Assembly (NCBI GenBank): GCA_963920525.1
Contig: OY986436.1
Coordinates: 84,538,970 to 84,602,969, forward strand
Length of the DNA stretch: 64,000 nt
Origin: Dichetophora obliterata
Lineage: Eukaryota > Arthropoda > Insecta > Diptera > Sciomyzidae
Direction: 5' to 3'
A program made the translations under genes and the position numbers. Shown here piece after piece: positions 1 to 11,726 of the stretch (the first letter of the stretch is position 1; each line of letters starts with the position of its first letter). Below the pieces are notes generated by a model. It ran no database searches. It saw only the letters and a list, made by a program, of their open reading frames with translations, and was not told the origin of the DNA.

Positions 1-369
1 TTTTTTTTAGCCAGTATTTTTTAGCCAGTTGGGCCAGTATTTGAAGTAGCCAATTTTTTAGTAGTAGCCGAAATATTTTTACAACAATCGAAGTTATATA
101 AAAACAGTTGAAAATAAGCAACCACAAATACTAACTTGACTCCAAAAGAAAAATAAATTGCTCTCTCTCTTTAGTTTTATATTTGTTAACTCTCTGAGTT
201 TTTTTCCATGGCTCTTTGAAGTTCTCAGCGTGTTTTTAATGTGACTCACCAAAGGTTGAAGAAAATAATTGCAACAAACGAAGTTACTTCACATGCAGAA
301 TACACATCGGGGAAAAATCCTAATTTTTTGTAGTCACGTGACTTTTTCAAAAAATCCTCCCTTCCTTAA
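1..369. other. AT-rich flank, no gene seen
   Basis: No reading frame or RNA gene is visible. The first 100 bases repeat short 'tagccagta'-like words, suggesting decayed simple repeat. The stretch ends at the TTAA (366-369) that forms the left edge of the first piggyBac-like element. Confidence 0.5.
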
Positions 370-703
370 CCCTCCGATGAGTGAGAAGGTCCCTAGGGAC
401 CTTTTTGCCTTTTCAAACTGAAATTACTCCTACCTCGGCCACTACAACCCTTCCCCCCCAAAGTATTCCAAGAGTATTTTGTTGCTCATCTTTTGGAAAA
501 AAATCAAGCCCATCGGATCATTACTTTAGGAGTTATTGAGGTTTTAGTGAGAATAGTACGCGGACGTGTGAATAGGTCCGTATGGACCTTGTACTGAATT
601 TCACTAATAAATGCATGTTTTTGGGCATCATTATAATTTTTTTATTGTATCAACACATAATTTACTTGTTCTGAACACAAAGACCTAAACTCAAAGACAT
701 TAG

Positions 704-921
704 GGATGATGATAAAAACAAAAAATTCTAAGAAAAATTCGAAGACATGAACTTTATTGCTTTCAAGGAAAGGCACAATATTCTAATTTTATACTACAAT
801 ACTAGCAATAAACCAGTTCTCAGTATTTTTTGTTCTTAGTATTTTGTTCTTAGTATTTTTTGTTCTTAGTATTTTTGTTTTTAGAATTTTTTCTTAGAAT
901 ATTTTGTTTTTATCATCATCC
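704..921. repeat. inverted repeat plus 16-17-bp tandem repeat inside piggyBac copy 1
   Basis: The stretch at 704-741 (ggatgatgataaaaac...) recurs inverted at about 882-921. Between the arms, at 817-895, a TTCTTAGTATTTTTTG-like unit of 16-17 bases is repeated about four times. The structure lies in the 5' untranslated part of the piggyBac-like element and could be its own subterminal repeat or a small insertion. Confidence 0.6.
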
Positions 922-1460
922 CTTTTGTTTTTATCATCATCCACAAATTACATGAAAATATATGCAGCCGCCAAAAATGAAATCGCCGTAGAAATGCATG
1001 ACGGGAAAACGCCAGAATAGAATCTATTCTAATTTCTCTCTGACGGGTGTCGGATCTCTCTCTGAGTGACTTAAATGTTGCCATATTTTTGCTAAAGTTT
1101 GGGTACGTTCAGTGTTATTTTCTTAGTTTTTACTATGATCTGACATTCTGTTTTTGTGCCTGTGTTGCATTCATGTGAATTCAAAGCATAATATAAAATA
1201 ATTTGTATCATTCCCAATATAAAATGCAACCGTGATCCGACAACTGACAACCGCTCATATTCTGGACGTGTTCTCAGCGGTTTTCGCAGAGAGAGGCCCG
1301 CCATCCGACATCCGCCTTGGTTCTGTTTGGGCTCTAATGTCGTTGAGTTTAGGTAGACGTACGAAAGAGTATTAAAGAAGTTGTAGTTTCGTAAACCAAA
1401 TCAGTCAAAGTTTAGACAGCGAAGAGTAAAATCGTGTGTGATAGAAACAAAAATATAAAT

Positions 1461-3428
1461 ATGGCAGATGCAAGGAATTTGGACGTTGCTAAAATTGTTG
1501 TACGCCGTAGTACACGTTAACAGCAAATGACTGCGGATGAAAGGCGTGCAGCTGATAGTAGATTTGCTGATTTTATGGACGAAGACATGGATGAAGAAAT
1601 TGATATTGTTGCAATTGATAATTATGAAGTTGAGGATGATGAAGCTCGCACATACCAACCTGCTGAAGAGTCAGATGCCGAAACTGAAGGATACGTCAAG
1701 CTTAATGAAGATACTGATGACGACGATGATGAAGAGGAAGAAAATGATGGACAGGAAATGAATGAAAGTTACTATATTGGTAAAGATGGCACCCAATGGA
1801 GTAAAAAAGCACCACCAACATCACGCACTCGTAATCATAACGTGGTCGACTTCGCAAGAAAGAAACCAGGACCAACAGGAAATATACACGACCCCTATAC
1901 AATAATGCGTTCAATCATGACAGAGGAAATAATACACTTAGTGCTACGTGAAACAAATCGTAAAGGCAGGGAGGTTACAGCTGCATGGAATTTGGCGAAT
2001 CCCACGAAGAAAAAGGAGTGGAAGCCAGTGACAGTGAAAGAGTTTGACGCCTTTGTAGCTATTCTTTTGTATGCTGGACTCACAAGATCAAACCATGAAC
2101 CAGCTATGGAATTATGGGGCGCGACGCGTTGCCCAATATACAAAGCTGCGTTGTCGTACGATCGCTTCATGTGTATAAAGCAATTTATTCGATTCGACAA
2201 TGGAAATACTCGACAACAGCGACTCATCAACAGCAAAACTGCGGCTATTGACGATATTTGGCAAATGTTGCAACATAACTTGGTAGCAGCTTATACTCCT
2301 CATGAAGCACTAACAGTTGATGAGCAGTTGTTCCCTTACAGAGGCCGCACCCGCTTCACACAATATATTCCGTCAAAGCCAGCTAAGTATGGTTTGAAAG
2401 TATGGTTGTTATGCGACTCACAGAGTTATTATCCTGTGAAGGGAATGATATATTCTGGAAAACTGCCAAACCAACAACGGGAGATAAACGGGCAGCACGT
2501 AGTGCTGGATCTTGTGGAAAAATATTTAGATGCTGGCCGTACTATATACGCAGATAATTTCTTTACCACTCTTGACTTGGCGCGTATTTTGTTGAGGAGG
2601 AAGACCGCATATGTTGGTACAGTGCGCTACAACAAAACATTCATTCCACAGGAGTTCAAGAAGAACCCGAAGCGCACCATCAATAGTACATTATTTGGGT
2701 TCAACGAAGGGGATATAGCGTTATGCTCATACGTGGCGAAAAAAAATAAAGTGGTGAACGTGCTCTCCACAATGCACTACACCTGCCTCGTTGACGAGCA
2801 AACCGAGAAGCGGAAGCCCTATGCCATATTAGATTACAACGCCAACAAATGCGGCGTTGATACTATGGATCAAATGCTAGGCACTTACAGCTGCAAAAGA
2901 GCAACACAACGATGGCCGTTGGCCATGTTTTATAATATGCTGGACGGCGCTGCATTGGCTGCTTTTACGATTTACAACGAAATTAAGCCTATAAAAAGGA
3001 GTGACAGACGGCGGTCGTTCTTGTTACTGCTAACGAAATAATTGGCCACACCAAATATCGAAGAACGTGCCCTGAACAACCATATAACCTCATATCCAAG
3101 GATACGCAATGCGATGGAAGCATTCGATGTCAGGGTAAGAAAGACATCTTCAAATTCAAGAATAGAATATATAGTTATTTGTTTTTTATTTTTCTTTTCA
3201 TTTCAGGTATTATCAAGACCGATGGAAGGCAATGCACCGTCGTTTGCGGCTAGGTCAAGTAGACCGTCATGTCGCCTTTGCCGTTCTGAGTACGGGCGGC
3301 AGCGGAAAACACGGGCATACTGCTTCGGCTGCGGCAACGCTGTTTGCGGAGAACATAGCACACTCTTACATCGCTGCAACACTTCCGCACAGGGCGGGGG
3401 ACAAGAAGTACACGCTCAAAAACAATAA
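1461..3428 (+). pseudogene. piggyBac-like transposase, copy 1, two in-frame stops and a 72-bp intron
   Basis: Encodes a DDD transposase that would cut and rejoin DNA at TTAA sites in the nucleus. The uninterrupted frame from 1527 (504 codons) opens with a very acidic region rich in D and E. It then carries the family core: TVDEQLFPYRG (D265), YADNFFTT (D343) and CGVDTMDQM (D445, D448). This spacing of 78, 102 and 3 is essentially that of piggyBac. The frame can be extended upstream to an ATG at 1461 if one TAA (1518-1520) is ignored. It also extends downstream past a TAA at 3039-3041 into family-like sequence. A GT-AG intron with GTAAGA and a pyrimidine-rich TTTCAG occupies 3135-3206. It is 72 bp long and phase 0, and removing it leads into a C-terminal cysteine/histidine domain (CRLC, CFGC, C..H, C). 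There are no frameshifts. The catalytic core looks intact, but the two stops probably make this copy inactive. Alternatively, translation starts at 1527 and only the C-terminal zinc domain is lost. Confidence 0.85.
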
Positions 3429-3435
3429 TTTTTAA

Positions 3436-5354
3436 ACTTTTTTATAATAGTCTTACGCATAGTCTTAAAACGCATCCTTACGCTCCTTCAAACTCTTTCA
3501 CCCACCTTCCAGCGTCATGAAATTTTTGGACGATCCCAAAGTCTTCAAAAAATTTGAAGTAAAAACAAAACTGAAATATAGGTATTCTTAAATCTCTATT
3601 TAATTTTTCAGTCCTAACCGCAAAGCTTATCCGCGTCTACAGAATTTTCTTAAAAAGTAAAAGTCGAGAGAAACCTGAATACATAGTCAGGTAAGTTTAC
3701 GGTCAATTTATTCAACCACTGTGGGACTTTTTTAACTTTGCAACAGAATCGACATCATTGGACATATTTTTCGGAAAAGAAAAAGTCGGGCTGAACTTAT
3801 TGTAGTAGGCCCGAAAAAACGGTATTTTCTAACATTTTAAGCACAATAAATAAATTTTTCTTTCGAGGTTGTTGACGCATTAAGTCTTATTTTGTATAAT
3901 GCTATGTTCTCACTGAGAGCTAAATACACATTAACGAAATCGACATTTACGAACTGCCCTTTACTCGTTGTAGGAGTAACAGGGACAAATATATATAGTA
4001 AATGCTCTAAATGCGCATTTAGCTCTCAGTGTGAATTTGTCATTAGACTATAAACAAATCAGATGAAATTGGCTCATAGTTTAGTGGCACAGATGAGAGC
4101 TGATTAAACTCGGGTAATAAGTGCTCGGAGTTTGATATGCAGAATTTTCGGCAAAGAATAAGCAATCGAAATACAAGTAAATAATTAAATTACAATATAA
4201 TTATGTATGTATTGATTCTTACTTTTGATTTTTATAGATGTCCAATTTTACATGATGTCGGGAAATTTCCAATTTGGGGAAGTATACTAACAACGATGTT
4301 AAGGTTAGCCCGGTTTTAAAATACGTTTTAGTCACTTGACAATCATTTTCCGCCAATCAATCGACCCGTTCGTATATCGAGAATCGATACTGGAACTCGT
4401 CGATAAAGCAGTAAATGTTGTAATATACTAACATATTATTTTTTAGGGTTGTGGCCTAAACAGATAATAAAGATATCAAAATTTAGATCGAGAGTAATTT
4501 TGTCTGAGAATAAATATTTTAATATTAGTATAGTTATTTCGGCTTATGAACAATGAAAACTTTTGGAGCTCTACTAAAATTCCTTATCACCAGGGCTAGG
4601 ATTTCGATGACATGTCCGCTTTTTTCTGCTGCTTCTAAGACATATCCTGGTTATTTGGTTATTTAGAACGTCTTTTTATACTTCCTAAATTCCAAATATG
4701 AATAGCTTTTATATAATATTTTCGTCATTTTTCATTGTTTCTTATCAGTTTTAGTTTACAAGTATATTTTACTAGATTTAGGGAATTTTTTGATAAATTT
4801 TAGCGATTTTTAATTTATTTTATTTTCATTTTTGGACATTTTTCATTTTTAGAGCATTTTTCAGTTTTTTGGTTAATTTTGTTGTATTTTAATATAATTT
4901 TTTATCGTTTTTTTGCAATAAAATATGTGAAAATGCAAATTTTTAACATATTTCTTTAACAATAGAGTTCCTTTAATCAAGAACGTAACATCTCGAAAAA
5001 GGAGTAGCTTTGTTTAAAGACCTCGATGAAAAAAAAAGATCTTCGCGTGGTGAAACTGACGAAAATGTATGTAGAAAGATGAAACTCAGGATATGATAGT
5101 TCTTATTAACTCTATCGATCTATGCTCTATTGCTGAAGTATTAGGGGGTAAAAATTTTAATACAATGAAATCGGAAGAGGAACATGTACTGGTTCATCTG
5201 TATTTAAATGTGATGTGATATTTTTTTTTTTTTATACTTTATTTAAATATTCACACCTCTATGCTGCAAACGTTTGTAGCTGCTTCTATAGCTTATGCAT
5301 TTATTTTTTTCCTGTTTTTGTTTATATTTTTTGCGATATCGCTTTAGCTGTAAA
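3436..5354. other. unassigned AT-rich sequence
   Basis: No supported gene. The only structure I recognise is a small inverted-repeat element at 3911-4031, listed separately. The rest is AT-rich with homopolymer runs, and none of its short frames resembles a known family. Confidence 0.5.
3911..4031. mobile_element. 121-bp MITE-like hairpin
   Basis: CACTGAGAGCTAAAT at 3911-3925 is repeated inverted at the right end (atttagctctcagtg, ending 4031). The short interior has no coding capacity. The pairing of the ends and the compact size fit a miniature inverted-repeat element. I could not fix the target duplication. Confidence 0.55.
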
Positions 5355-5682
5355 CAGTCATATACAGTCACGTACCCCCCTCAAAATCTCATTTCTGACC
5401 AAAGTTTAAACTTCCTTAAAAAAAAAAATTACAGGAATATTTTTTTGCAAAAAACTTGAATAACAGGTATTGGAAAATAGTTGGTTGTAAGTCATTGACT
5501 ATTTTAATTAAAATAACATCATTTTTTGCAACACAGAAAAGTATACATACGAGAGTTTCATTTAACTGTTATTTAAAGAGAAAGCGATCGCATGATGAAT
5601 GTATATTTTTTTAAAGGACAGTTATGACTTCTAGTCTTATATTTACCGCTTTCTGATCAAGTGCTAATTAGTTTTTTTGCAA

Positions 5683-7926
5683 ATGGGTCCAAAAGTTAAG
5701 GAAATATGTTTTGACGTGCGTGAACTAATTATTAAGCATAAAAAATGGAAAATCTTTACGGGAAATCGAAAATATAGTTGGACGTCCGAAGTCGAGTGTA
5801 CAAACAGTGATTAAAAATTATAATGAAACCAAATCACTGAAAAACAAACCCAGATGCGGTCACCCACCAAAAATTGACACACGTGTAAAAAGACATATAC
5901 TAAATTAAATCCGAAAAAAATAAAAAAAAAACAGCAATAGGGACTGTGTATCAAAAGGAAACTTTTCAGTCGTGGTAGGATAGAAAATATCAAGTTGAAT
6001 AAAATTTGTGTGTGTTGAAAAAAATTTGTCTTTTTTGCTGTGTCAAATGAACGATGAAATTTTGACAATTACAAATTTTGACGTTACACATTTCGGTCAT
6101 GTTTTAGCGCAAATATTTTATTTAATTTGCTTTTTACTCAATTTGCGACATATTTAACTCGAGTGCTTGTACTTTCAACTTATTTCGTAAACTTGTAATA
6201 TTGTAAACTTAAAAAAATAACAAAATAATAAAAATAAAAAAACGGAAGTGATTGAATTTGTGTGTGCGTGTGTGTGAGCCAACGATTTCCCGGCGCATCA
6301 GCAAGTGCAGCAAAGTTAAATTGGCTTTCTTTGCTGACGAACGTCCTCCAAGTGCCACCACTAGCGGCACAAGCAAGTGCAGCGCAAATTTCTTGCTAGC
6401 CAACATCCTCCAAGTACCATCACCAGCAGCACAAGCAAGTGGAGCGCAAATTTCCTGATTCTTTTGCTTGCCAACGTTCTCCGAGAGTCGCCACGAGCAG
6501 CATCAGCAAGTACAGCACAATTCAATTGACTGGTCAACTCTCCAATATTTCAGAAGCACCATTTCAGCATGTCTGAAGCGCAGAGGCAAATTTCTGCTAT
6601 TATACTCCGGCGTGAATGAAATAAATTGAAAGCGGAGAATTTGTGCTTCATAAGCTTGTGCTGCTGGTGATGGATGGCACCTGGAGGATGTTGGCTAGCA
6701 AGAAATTTGCGCTGCACTTGCTTGTGCTGCTGCTGGTGGCACTTGGAGGACGTTTGGCAGCATAGAAAGCCAATTTAACTTTGCTGCACTTGCTGATGTA
6801 CCGGGAGATCGTTGGCCCACACATTCGCAAACACAAACTCAAGCACTTTATTTTTTTTATTTTTATTATTTTGTTATTTCTTAAGTTTACAATATTACAA
6901 GTTTACGAAATAAGTTGCAAGTACAAGCACTCGAATTAAATACGTCGCGGAAATTGATGTGTTGTTTTATTTTCTTTATTTTTGAGTGTGTCAAAAATTC
7001 GCTTTCGATTGTCAAAATTTGTAGTAGTCCCTGGGGCTAGCACAAATTTTGACAGTTATATTCACCTCACAAATGCCAAAAATTGCTCTACCAACTGTCA
7101 AAATTTGATCATCCGACTGAAAAGTTTCCGATTGACACACAGCCAGATATAGCTAAAGATATGAAAAATGCTTGTAAATGCGAAATTGTTATTGTACACC
7201 CAGAAACAATGTGAAGTGTATTAAGGAAAAGATGATTTTATAGCCACATTCCGCGAAAAAGCCGTTTATTAGTGCTAATAATATGAAAAAACGTATTAAC
7301 CTTGCAAAGCTGCATTTTGATATAGATGAAACATTTTGGAAGAACGTTGTGTTCAGCGATGAGAGCAAATTCAACCTATTTAGTTGTGATTGTGCAAGCA
7401 GAAGGTATGGCGCCAAAAGTACGAGGCGCTCCTTCCGAAAAATTTAATTCGGACAATAAAGCATAGAGGAAGATCGGTATTGGTATGGGGTTGCATGTCG
7501 GCAACTGGGTTAGGAAACTTAGTGTTTGTTGACATAACCATGGATCGATTCGAATATTTGAACTTACTCCAACAAAGTTTGATGGAATCGGTGCATAAAA
7601 TGGGTCTTACGGAAAGCTGATACTTCCAACAAGACAACTACCCCAAGCACACAGCGGTTGTTGTTAAGGAGTGGTTGCTGTACAATGTACAAAAGCAGCT
7701 TCATTCTCCTCCCCAGTCGCCGGACTTGAACCCCATCGAAAATTTGTGGGATGAGTTGGACCGCCATGTTCGAAAAAGGACAATAAAAAACAAACATGAT
7801 CTTAAAAATGCACTTATGAAAGAATGGTCGAAAATTACAATGCAAACAACAACGAAACTAGTATTTTCGATGAAAAACAGATTGAGCGCAGTTTTAGAGA
7901 GCAATGGCGTACCAAAAAAATACTAA
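5683..7926 (+). pseudogene. Tc1-like DD34E transposase, broken
   Basis: Part 1 (5683-5944) starts with ATG and a helix-turn-helix region ending in a VGRPKSSVQTVIKNY-like stretch, reached by one frameshift. Part 2 (7142-7926) resumes after the foldback. It carries VVFSDESKFNLF (first D), FQQDNYPKHTA (second D) and SPDLNPIENLW (E). Exactly 34 residues lie between the second D and the E, so this is DD34E. The C-terminus ends naturally with SNGVPKKY and a stop at 7926. Damage includes the 1.2-kb insertion, frameshifts near 5745 and 7390, an early stop in the region after the insert, and a TGA at 7618-7620. A Tc1 transposase cuts and inserts at TA dinucleotides. This copy cannot make protein. Confidence 0.85.
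5945..7141. mobile_element. foldback element with internally repeated arms, inside the Tc1-like element
   Basis: The ends are inverted copies: TGTGTATCAAAAGGAAAC from 5945 pairs with gtttccgattgacacaca ending 7141. Longer internal arms at about 6138-6440 and 6660-6953 are also inverted copies of each other. Within the left arm a unit of roughly 90 bases ('agcaagtgcagc...ccaacatcctccaagt') is tandemly repeated about three times. This is the architecture of Drosophila FB-type foldback elements: inverted arms made of direct repeats. Short frames at 6252-6458 (+) and 6648-6842 (-) translate to near-identical peptides only because the arms are inverted copies, so they are not genes. Confidence 0.85.
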
Positions 7927-8166
7927 ATTTTACTTTATTTTTGTTTCCATTAAACATTTTGTTAGAAGTATGTATACTTTTCTGTGTTGCGAAAAATGAA
8001 AATCTGTGTTTTTTTTTTAATAAATCGTTTGTTTCTGAAATATTTACTTATCGTTTTAATTTATTTTAAGTACAGATTTATCCTATATAATTTTTTTGTA
8101 AGGAAAGCTTATACTTTGGTTAGAAAAAGTTTTTGAGGGGGGTACGTATATATATCTGTGTGACTG

Positions 8167-9166
8167 TTACAACCTGTGACAAACATTTTCCAGTCCTTGA
8201 CTGAGCTGACAATAAAGCCAAGTCCCACTACCTCGGTGTCTGCACCCCTAGCTATGCTTCGGCCTTAGCTGAGAGAAAATAAGAGTAGGGTTGCTTCGGG
8301 CTATGGGAGGCCTCGGGGTAACAAAAAAATAAATTAGATGCAGAGTGTCAACGAAGGAATCAACCTCAAACGGACACAACAGTTCTAAAAGCAAACAGGA
8401 AACGAAAAAGAAAAATATTTAGAGAGGAATGACTATAGCTTGTACTGGTAAAAGTGATTCATAATGGTGGATAGGAAGAGGTGTTATTCTCCTATCCGGT
8501 CTATACCCGCCCAACCTTCTCCTGTTTAAAAAAATCTTCAGGAGTCCTAGCTGTCAAAATTTAGGTTACATTCTGAAAGTGACATTTTTATTAAAGGTTC
8601 CTTCACAATTTACTACGGATTTTCATACATCACTCTGACATTTGACAGTCGATACTTTTTACCCCCACAAACCACAACCTGAATTAAAAAAACACCGCAT
8701 TTTTCGGATAAAATATATCCAAACACCGCAGAATGAGCCTTTGGTATAAAAAAAATCCACAGTTTCGATAGTATCGTAAGTGCAGACATAGACTTTCTTT
8801 TAATGCAGTAATGGGGAAAAATTCTGGTTTATTAATTTGTTTCAACAAACGACACGATGTTGCGTTCGTGATTTCGACACGAACCAAACCAACAAGTATA
8901 ACAACCAGTGATGTGATTCGTATGTAGTGGAAAATCCTGTTCGCATACCCGCGAAAGACTCCACCGTAATATTTATAGCATAAGAATTTTTTATAAGTTT
9001 TTATTTTATTATCCAATGAATAAAAAGAAATGGTTTAAAAAACTTCTTATATTAAAGTATAAAAGTTTTTTATTTATACGAATACGAATTTAAACTTTTA
9101 AAATTTTGACACAGAATATCCCACCGAAACACCCGAAATACCTCACTACTTTGCAATGTGGAAAAG
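8167..9166. other. unassigned sequence
   Basis: No gene is supported. A somewhat GC-richer patch at 8190-8330 looks different from the surrounding AT-rich DNA but matches nothing I recognise. A 110-codon minus-strand frame at 8684-9016 has no recognisable domain and a composition like random AT-rich sequence. Confidence 0.4.
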
Positions 9167-9174
9167 GTGAGAGT

Positions 9175-10447
9175 CAGGGCCGTAGCCAGGATTAACTCAT
9201 GGGGGTTTCGATGAACATACGTTTTATTCAAATGGAAAATAGTTCTATTTGTACCCCTCTAAAAATTAACCTTGGTTTATTTTATAACATTCTCAAAATA
9301 TTTTGGCTGTTCGATAGCCGCCAGTGAGCTAAACCATTTTGCAAAAACCTCAAAAATTCATGTTTTGTCGTAAATATTTTGGCTGAAAGAATAGTTGTAA
9401 AAAAATAACCTGTCAGATATTAAAGGCCGGAAAAGGCTCTTTCAATCTGCATCAAAAAATTTTAAAGTTTTGCAATAGCATTAAAGATAATGCGGTTTTC
9501 AGTGTCTTTTTTAATTTTTTTAATTTATTTTCATTAAAATTGAAATAACTTCATTATTTCTAATGTGATGCTAACTTTCAAGATATCGTTGGAAAGGTTT
9601 TGAGTGCTTGCATTCATCGCCAGAATTTCTTAAATTTATACATTTATTATAAAATAAACACCTTCTGAAAAAATTTTGTAAAAAATTAAAAAAAAATAAC
9701 AAATAAGTTATTTGAATTTTAAAAGCTTTTGTATGGAAATAAAATACAAAAATATAAAACTATTAAGTCTTATTTCTTTGCAAATTCTACCAACACATCC
9801 TGCTCTGTTACTATGCGATCACTGTGTATGCTAAGGGATGCACATCCGTTCAAACGGATCACGCCCATTGAATTTCAGAGGTATGTTTTAAGAAATTTTA
9901 GGAATGAAAACGATATCTCATTTATCTCAAATTAATAAAATCTTAGAAACAGAAAAACTTTTACATAAACTTCATAAATATTATAACCTAAAAACCTATA
10001 AATTTACTTAAACAATTGACTAAAAACTTTTTCTCGAAAATTTAAATTTTCGAGATCCGATCAAGGGAAAATTAAAATTACTTGTTGGCTAAAGTATACT
10101 TTTAAATCTTTCTAGACAGTTCGAATAAGAAAGGCTTTTTCAGTGTAAATGTGTATGTCATTCTTGTTGGCTTCACTGTTATCATCACTATCATCACTAT
10201 CATCATCTACAACTGCCAATGCCAAAATTTTGAACGTATCACGTTCGATCCGATAAATCACTATACATTGGTTTTAACTATTATTGTTTACACGATTGAA
10301 CTCATAACAAAAACTTTTTCACGTAAACTCAACTTCAGTATATTAAAATGATTCAATGAAATAATTATTTAAATGCATTCATTTTTATTAAAATAACAAA
10401 ACTCTGGGGTGTTTGAACCCCGAAAACCCACCGTGGCTATGGCCCTG
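9175..10447. mobile_element. hAT-type non-autonomous transposon with 8-bp target duplication
   Basis: The left end CAGGGCCGTAGCCAGG (from 9175) is matched by the right end read inverted, CAGGGCCATAGCCACGG (ending 10447). Both sides then share a 'gggg' stretch leading into related sequence. The flanks are GTGAGAGT (9167-9174) and GCGAGAGT (10448-10455), an 8-bp duplication with one mismatch. A CAG-starting terminal repeat with an 8-bp duplication is the hAT signature. The 1273-bp interior has no transposase, only short frames and an atcact microsatellite near 10181-10206. Confidence 0.75.
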
Positions 10448-10455
10448 GCGAGAGT

Positions 10456-11554
10456 TTAATAAAAGCAATTCTTTGATGTTCGCCCATAATGTTCACACGG
10501 TTATGTACTCCGATTTCAGATTTCAAAAAAAAAATCGAGCGAAATCATTTATTGATGCTCTAAACAACTGTAACAAGCAATGCTACCCGAATGCCACAAA
10601 TTTTTAAGCTCAAGCAAACTCCCATTTTCATCTCTTCACAGATTAAAAACGTATCTGGACTTTCCACAGAAAAGTCTACGGTGACCAAAAAATTAAAACT
10701 TACTATTTTATAATATTATCTAAGAGAAATATTTTAATTTTATCAACTAAAGCAATTGAGACATAAGATCATATTCCACGATGATCAAATCGTTTCCACT
10801 GTTTCACAAAAGTAGCTTTTCTTTTCCGTAAATATTTTGAAATCTTTTTTGTTTTAATAAAAATGGAAGGCATTGGCTAAAGATAATGAAAAAATGGATG
10901 AGGCAAGGAAAGAGCAATACATAAAATTTGTTTTATAATTACTTAAATACATAATAACTTAACTACCTAATTACTCAATTACCCAATTGAAGTACTATGG
11001 AAATTTAAGTAAAGTAACGCCAGTAACGTAACGTCAGATCAAAAAATAAACAAAAAACCAGAGAAGATTTTTAAATTTGATCACTAGCAAAATAAGCTTA
11101 TGTTATTTTAAACCCTTCTTAAAAACTTTGTATTCAAAGAGTCTTGCTCGATTCAGAGTTTTGTTCATTTCCGTTTTTTGTAACGTAACGCCAGCGCATA
11201 TATTTGTTTATATTTTTAAATACTTAGGGTCAATTGTTGTCATTGTTTTTACTTAATATACTGATACTTAATTACTTTTAATTATTTTTTTATTTATTTG
11301 TACAAATCATAAGTAACGGCAGCATTTAAATGTCCACTTGCGAAGCAAAACAAGTGAAGACCGATTGAACGGGTATGGCATTGTTGAACGTGCATCGTTA
11401 CTTGCTAAAATGTAATTGCAATTATGTCAAAAGTGTCAAGAAAAAGATATTTCATAATCTAAAATACAGTTGATTTGATTTATTGATTACTTATTTAATA
11501 AAAAAACTATGCATATAATGTACATATTTTTTAAAACCCCTCCAAATATTTTTT
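10456..11554. other. unassigned AT-rich sequence
   Basis: No gene or repeat structure recognised. The sequence 'cagtaacgtaacgtcag' near 11020 partly recurs near 11182 ('gtaacgtaacgccag'), suggesting a degraded short repeat. Confidence 0.4.
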
Positions 11555-11725
11555 AGTTAGATTTTTATTCCAACTTGCTTGTGCTTTTTTATCGAAACCC
11601 ATCAAATAACTTATAGGTGAATAGTTTTAAATTTTCATATAGCTAGTTAGATTTTTATTCCAACTTGTTTGTGCTTTTTTATCGAAACCAATCAAATAAC
11701 GGTATGGTGAATAGTTTTGTTCAGG
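11555..11725. repeat. 90-bp tandem duplication
   Basis: The segment starting agttagatttttattccaac at 11555 recurs at 11645 with few changes. Both copies run through 'tgtgcttttttatcgaaac' to 'ggtgaatagtttt'. The period is 90 bp. It abuts the left edge of the large inverted repeat that follows. Confidence 0.8.
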
Positions 11726-11726
11726 C

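Larger units (their letters stand above)
370..3435 (+). mobile_element. piggyBac-like transposon, copy 1 (right end not found)
   Basis: A TTAA target at 366-369 is followed directly by CCCTCCGATGAGTG, the TTAA-CCC arrangement typical of piggyBac termini. A subterminal palindrome GGTCCCTAGGGACC lies at 388-401, with a second related one (GGTCCGTATGGACC) near 576-590. The transposase gene follows at 1461-3428. I searched downstream to about 5 kb for the matching GGGTTAA end and did not find it, so the right end is deleted or diverged. The right coordinate given is just past the last codon of the transposase. Copies 2 and 3 lie at 15.8-25.4 kb but belong to a clearly different subfamily. Confidence 0.8.
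5355..8166 (+). mobile_element. Tc1-like transposon with imperfect terminal repeats, interrupted
   Basis: The left end (CAGTCA at 5355, then cgtacccccctcaaaa and a 'gaccaaag' stretch) is matched inverted at the right end (ctttggttag...ttttgaggggggtacg...tgactg, ending 8166). Each terminal repeat is about 75 bp. The ends enclose a decayed DD34E transposase on the plus strand. A foldback element at about 5945-7141 has landed in the N-terminal third of the coding region. The element without the insert would be about 1.6 kb, normal for Tc1-like elements. Confidence 0.85.

Noticed and set aside
3232..3435. Alternative-frame 67-codon frame at the end of piggyBac copy 1
   Set aside because: It overlaps the zinc-domain exon in another frame and has no family similarity.
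6209..6842. Short frames on both strands encoding similar peptides
   Set aside because: The similarity is fully explained by the inverted arms of the foldback element.
8684..9016. 110-codon minus-strand frame
   Set aside because: No recognisable domain. Its residues are those expected from AT-rich random sequence, and no promoter or partner gene is visible.
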